Origin: Acidithiobacillus ferruginosus
GTDB lineage: Bacteria; Pseudomonadota; Gammaproteobacteria; Acidithiobacillales; Acidithiobacillaceae
Assembly (NCBI RefSeq): GCF_018854495.1
Contig: NZ_JABBDR010000108.1
Span: forward strand, 1-16,878
Direction: 5' to 3'
DNA: 16,878 nt
The stretch's first letter is position 1. Every line of letters begins with the position of its first letter. The notes under the pieces are model-generated. The model did not search any database and was not told where the DNA came from. It was given only the letters and a program-made list of their open reading frames with translations. Shown in pieces: positions 16,493 to 16,878 of this stretch. A program made the translations under genes and the position numbers.

Positions 16493-16801
16493 TTACAGCT
16501 TGATCTCGACATCGACGCCAGCCGCCAGATCCAGTTTGATCAGGGCATCCACCGTCTTGTCGTTGGGATCGAGAATATCCAGTAAGCGCTTGTGTGTACG
16601 CTGTTCAAACTGATCGCGCGCATTTTTATCCACATGCGGCGAGCGCAAAACCGTAAAGCGTTCGATTTTTGTGGGAAGGGGAATCGGGCCACAAACACGC
16701 GCACCGGTCCGGCGTGCGGTTTCTACGATTTCCGCAGCAGAAATATCGAGCATGCGATAATCATATGATTTAAGACGGATACGAATCTTGGAACTGTCCA
16801 T
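16493..16801 (-). CDS. rpsJ: 30S ribosomal protein S10
   Basis: A 102-residue S10 (103 in E. coli), in the small-subunit head, and also NusE, the partner of NusB and NusG in antitermination and transcription-translation coupling. Segments [52 protein letters not shown] and the GVDVEIKL C-terminus are canonical. Its ATG shares one base with the tuf stop (TAATG), and AAGGTGG inside the tuf end, seven bases upstream, serves as its ribosome site. Confidence 0.99.
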   Translation of the reverse strand: MDSSKIRIRLKSYDYRMLDISAAEIVETARRTGARVCGPIPLPTKIERFTVLRSPHVDKNARDQFEQRTHKRLLDILDPNDKTVDALIKLDLAAGVDVEIKL

Positions 16802-16878
16802 TATTCGACCACCTTGGAGACGACGCCGGCGCCAACGGTACGGCCGCCTTCACGTACCGCGAAACGCAAACCTTCCTC
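16801..16878 (-). CDS. tuf: elongation factor Tu, C-terminal end (cut by window edge)
   Basis: The last 25 codons and stop of a protein that extends past the right edge. The visible residues [20 protein letters not shown] then end in SKVVE, the C-terminal strand of domain 3 of EF-Tu, the GTPase that delivers aminoacyl-tRNA to the ribosome. Only tuf genes end this way, and tuf directly before rpsJ is the usual str-S10 junction. A second tuf copy is common in Proteobacteria but cannot be judged here. Confidence 0.97.
   Translation of the reverse strand, partial: EEGLRFAVREGGRTVGAGVVSKVVE

Noticed and set aside
16759..16770. Perfect palindrome AATCATATGATT in rpsJ as an operator
   Set aside because: It encodes the conserved S10 residues around SYDYRM, stands alone, and is far from a promoter; chance in coding sequence is enough.
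1..16878. Mobile elements, CRISPR arrays, phage genes or tRNA/rRNA genes
   Set aside because: The window is covered by recognised housekeeping genes with short gaps; no spaced repeats, transposase motifs or clover-leaf sequences were seen.

Overview
The window is a housekeeping segment of a bacterial chromosome, almost fully coding. It holds most of the merged S10-spc-alpha ribosomal protein cluster, and the genes next to it. Protein sequences and the rpsM-rpsK-rpsD-rpoA-rplQ order point to Pseudomonadota on the gamma/beta side. Several features are unlike enteric bacteria: adk lies between secY and infA, S14 is the short zinc form, S4 and L36 carry complete zinc-binding sets, and Adk has a four-cysteine lid. 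An acidophilic sulfur/iron oxidiser of the Acidithiobacillia would fit. That assignment is inference from recalled family knowledge; no search was run.

Left part (1-2646). On the minus strand radC (127-801) is followed, with a 4-nt overlap, by the start of a diacylglycerol kinase gene (dgkA, cut by the left edge). Divergently, coaBC (834-2090) and dut (2083-2535) form a plus-strand pair with an 8-nt overlap. An intergenic stretch of about 110 bp after dut is rich in inverted repeats. A strong intrinsic terminator (2647-2679) follows and ends the ribosomal operon arriving from the right.

Right part (2699-16878). Everything is on the minus strand and is read from right to left: the end of tuf, then rpsJ-rplC-rplD-rplW-rplB-rpsS-rplV-rpsC-rplP-rpmC-rpsQ (S10 group), rplN-rplX-rplE-rpsN-rpsH-rplF-rplR-rpsE-rpmD-rplO-secY-adk-infA-rpmJ (spc group), and rpsM-rpsK-rpsD-rpoA-rplQ (alpha group). 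Gaps are mostly under 30 nt or are overlaps (ATGA, TGATG, TAATG). I see no terminator inside, so one very long transcript, or a set fed by promoters inside genes, is likely. The products are the large and small ribosomal subunits, the SecY translocon core, initiation factor IF1, adenylate kinase and the RNA polymerase alpha subunit.

The largest internal gap (63 nt, ahead of rpsM) can form a 9-bp long-range pairing with rpsM codons 2-5 around a perfect hairpin. This matches the known geometry of the S4-binding pseudoknot of the E. coli alpha operon, and is the best regulatory signal here. There is no leader ahead of rpsJ: tuf and rpsJ share one base, so the E. coli-type L4-controlled S10 leader cannot be at its usual place.

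No stretch over 300 bases lacks a gene. I see no tRNA, rRNA, CRISPR array, insertion sequence or phage gene, and no evidence of an undescribed multi-gene system.
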